Below, in pieces: positions 61,996-64,000 of a DNA stretch of 64,000 bases. The translations under genes were made by a program, and so were the position numbers. Each line of letters starts with the position of its first letter. Within the stretch, counting starts at the first letter, position 1. The stretch covers positions 5,642,001-5,706,000 of the forward strand of contig NC_039493.1 of NCBI RefSeq assembly GCF_003590095.1. Direction: 5' to 3'. The notes beneath the pieces were generated by a model that made no database searches, was not told the DNA's origin, and saw only the letters and a program-made list of their open reading frames with translations. The stretch is from Trichoplusia ni (lineage: Eukaryota > Arthropoda > Insecta > Lepidoptera > Noctuidae).

Positions 61996-64000
61996 GTGAG
62001 TGTGGAAAAATCTAATTAATTTCGGATCCTATTCATAGTCGTTACAAGTAGTCAGAAGCTTGAGGGTCTAACAATCAGTCTAACCAAGTGGTATCGTGTT
62101 GCCCAGGTAACTGGGTTGAGGTGGTCAGATAGGCAGTCGCTCCTTGTAAAACACTGGTACTCAGCTGAAACCGGTTAGACTAGAAGCCGACCCCAACATA
62201 GTTGGGAAAAGGCTAAGCCAATGATGATGATTTACAGTCGTAAACGGAGGCTTTTATATCAGTTCATTATTGGCCTATACTAAAATATTTTTTATTACAT
62301 TTAGAGCAGTCCTCTTTATTTATTCTAACATAAGAAAATCGTACTCATATTATTTAAACGTGAAAGTTTGTTCGGATGGATGGACCTCTGTTAGTGATGT
62401 GTGTCTAGCATGAAATAAAATGTCGGAGCAAGACCAATGCTGTTCATAAAATTCTTTGCATGCACATCAATCTTTATTAATGGTATTTAATTATTAAGTT
62501 TCCAATCGCAATTATTCTTTTAACAAATAAGTTCATGTATTAGAAGCCGGGAGGATTTTTGAAGCCACGATCCGGATTCGCGACTACAGCCATTCACGCC
62601 GGCCAAGAAGCAGAAAAATGGAAGTCAGCAGCGGTAGTACCACCCATTGTAACATCCACCACGTTCAAACAAGTTGCGCCTGCTGAGCACTCTGTGAGAC
62701 TTGTTTATTTGACTCCATACAACTTGGTGACGAGGCTTGATAATACACTTTACTGGCTCGAAAATAGTGTATGGCTGCAAATGTATATTTTTTTACTTAT
62801 AATAAGCAAAATACTCCCGTACTTAGAAATAATCCTAGTGTCGCGGGAAGTTTTACAAACAGTCAAGTCACAAGCACAAGACACCCAGGTTTAGAAGAAA
62901 CATTGGTGGATTACGCCAATGTCTGTCTCAAAAAGGGATCTTAATCAAACTCGCGACACGTTGCGCACTGTAGGTTTGGCGTTAGCGATAGCCAAGTAGT
63001 ATACCACTCAGCTATACACGCAGTTAAGCTCTAAACAAAGCAAGAGATACTATATTTGTCCTTCAAAGTAAAACTTCAACCGATGATGTCATGTTAAGCA
63101 AATATTACTTTCGCGGTAATTAATCAAAAATATATCTGTCCTGTTGCAGTGCCCTTTTTACGTGCTTAAAATGGTCAAATCAATTTTTAAACGGAGAAGA
63201 TAGAACATTTACTGCTACGCTTGCTCACTACGAGTTGGCGGTGCTAAATGGCTAAGTCCAGGTTTTCTAATTACGTTTAATTCACCTTACTGAATAATAT
63301 CTTCTTCTCAGGGCTTCGAATATGGAAGATCTGGGAATCCGATGAGGAATACTTTGGAAGAATGTCTCGCGGCGCTTGACGGGGGAAATCATGGTTTTGC
63401 TTTTGCGTCTGGCCTTGGAGCGATCACATCTATTGTGGCGATGCTTAGCAAAGGGGATCACATCGTAGCGATGGATGAACTTTACGGTGGAACAAGTCTT
63501 CTGTTTAGGTTAACAAATACATTTATCTCGAGAATTTTAATCATAAAACTAAAATTAAAACATCTAATTTACTGGAATTACAGAAACGTCATATCAAGGT
63601 TGGGAATTGACGTAACGTTTGCAGATATAACTGATCTGGGAGTTTTATGTAATGCGCTTCAAGATAATACCAAGGTAATGTTGACAACTCGAAGAGTAAG
63701 ATAGCATTGACCCAAGTTGAAAGCCCGACAAAGGTATATAGATCCAAAAATAACCAAATAAAAACAACATCAGATACAATTTTTGATTTTACGTTTACGG
63801 GCTAAATGAAAATTTCTCTTTGAAAAAAATATTAGTGGCCAATTTTCAAATACTGGCACGAACTGTAATCTCTCCCGACTTCACACAAATTTTCTTTAAC
63901 GATTTTTATTCTAGATGCTCTGGATTGAGACACCTACAAATCCTCTAATGAAAGTGGTAGATATTGGGAACACAGTAAGAATAGTCAAACGCCGGGGTCC
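61981..64000 (+). CDS. CTH: Cystathionine gamma-lyase, 5' part (5 exons, partial)
   Basis: PLP-dependent cytosolic enzyme of the Cys/Met-metabolism family. It cleaves cystathionine to cysteine, 2-oxobutyrate and ammonia, the last step of transsulfuration, and can make H2S. Coding exons: 61981-61995, 62544-62693, 63312-63508, 63584-63674 and 63915-64000 (cut by the edge). All introns are GT-AG and the phases join (0, 0, 2, 0), giving about 179 residues of the usual 390-405. Visible family blocks: FATTAIHAGQ, AVVPPIVTSTTFKQ, GFEYGRSGNP (Tyr59 and Arg61 bind PLP phosphate of the neighbouring subunit), FASGLGA (Gly89-Leu90), LYGGT (Tyr113 stacks on PLP) and WIETPTNP. Each is one position before its human counterpart. 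The SATKY catalytic lysine lies outside. Gamma-lyase is preferred over the bacterial or plant gamma-synthase because animals have only the former. No disabling change was seen. Confidence 0.93.
62040..62230 (+). repeat. LINE 3' tail, copy 4, in lyase intron 1
   Basis: Close match to 20205-20420, including GTATCGTGTTGCCCAGGTAACTGGGTTGAG, AAACACTGGTACTCAGCTGAAACCGGTTAGACT, CCCCAACATAGTTGGGAAAAGGCTAAGCC and the ATGATGATGA tail. Same orientation as the gene. Confidence 0.85.
62544..62693 (+). CDS. CTH: Cystathionine gamma-lyase exon 2
   Basis: Fifty codons, KPGGFLKPRSGFATTAIHAG to QVAPAEHS. The acceptor ATTAG at 62543 also closes the frame upstream; the donor is TCT|GTGAGA. It holds the N-terminal arm that crosses to the neighbouring subunit. 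Confidence 0.92.
62843..63024 (-). repeat. SINE family 1 in lyase intron 2
   Basis: Antisense to the gene. Minus-strand box A TAGCTGAGTGGTATA (about 63013-62999) is clear; box B is broken by an insertion (GGGATCTTAATCAAACTCGCGACACG on the + strand). The body AAGTCACAAGCACAAGACACCCAGG matches 41478-41605. Confidence 0.7.
63312..63508 (+). CDS. CTH: Cystathionine gamma-lyase exon 3
   Basis: From GFEYGRSGNP to the first two bases of the Arg codon after TSLLF. Acceptor CTTCTTCTCAG at 63311; donor TTTAG|GTTAAC. Most of the visible PLP-contacting residues are here. Confidence 0.95.
63584..63674 (+). CDS. CTH: Cystathionine gamma-lyase exon 4
   Basis: Completes the Arg codon, then NVISRLGIDVTFADITD to QDNTK. 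Acceptor AATTACAG after a 75-bp intron; donor CAAG|GTAATG. Confidence 0.93.
63915..64000 (+). CDS. CTH: Cystathionine gamma-lyase exon 5 (cut by window edge)
   Basis: MLWIETPTNPLMKVVDIGNT onward. Acceptor TTATTCTAG at 63914. The reading frame is open to the last base. Confidence 0.92.
   Translation, partial: MLWIETPTNPLMKVVDIGNTVRIVKRRG

Overview
The window is eukaryotic, AT-rich and mostly noncoding. It almost certainly comes from a moth or butterfly. Three things point there: short coding exons with GT-AG introns at the right edge, several tRNA-derived SINEs and LINE 3' tails of the kind dispersed through lepidopteran genomes, and remnants of Harbinger and Helitron elements. I see no bacterial operons, rRNA genes or CRISPR.

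The only gene I identify firmly is at the right edge. It is the 5' half of a cystathionine gamma-lyase gene on the + strand, with five exons between 61981 and 64000; the gene runs off the window. It encodes a PLP-dependent transsulfuration enzyme. The visible part carries the cofactor-binding Tyr/Arg, Gly-Leu and Tyr-Gly-Gly positions, and the catalytic lysine lies beyond the edge. Introns 1 and 2 hold an old LINE tail and an old SINE.

The other 62 kb is a transposon graveyard. From left to right: a 4.4-kb composite PIF/Harbinger region (4764-9143) with 16-bp terminal inverted repeats and two differently broken transposase copies; a short TTA-flanked MITE (17002-17139); LINE 3' tails (20165, 42095, 51321, 62040); four Helitron-like insertions with A/T-flanked TC...CTAG ends and 3' hairpins (22624, 23911, 31993, 46720), one still holding a decayed helicase C-terminus and one carrying a 1.2-kb internal minisatellite; a TA-flanked 677-bp MITE nested in a Helitron (24092-24768); and several tRNA-like SINE fragments.

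A few open reading frames with plausible splice or promoter signals (11977-12478, 18432-18611, 35343-35840, 52821-53189) match nothing I recognise and are listed at low confidence. Two near-identical structural oddities stand out: perfect inverted repeats of 28 and 30 bp, each with a 5-bp loop, both grown out of transposon sequence (8148-8208 and 38216-38280). The most interesting unit is the Helitron-like element at 31993-33894, because its internal repeat is exactly 32 codons long and stays open in one frame for about six units.
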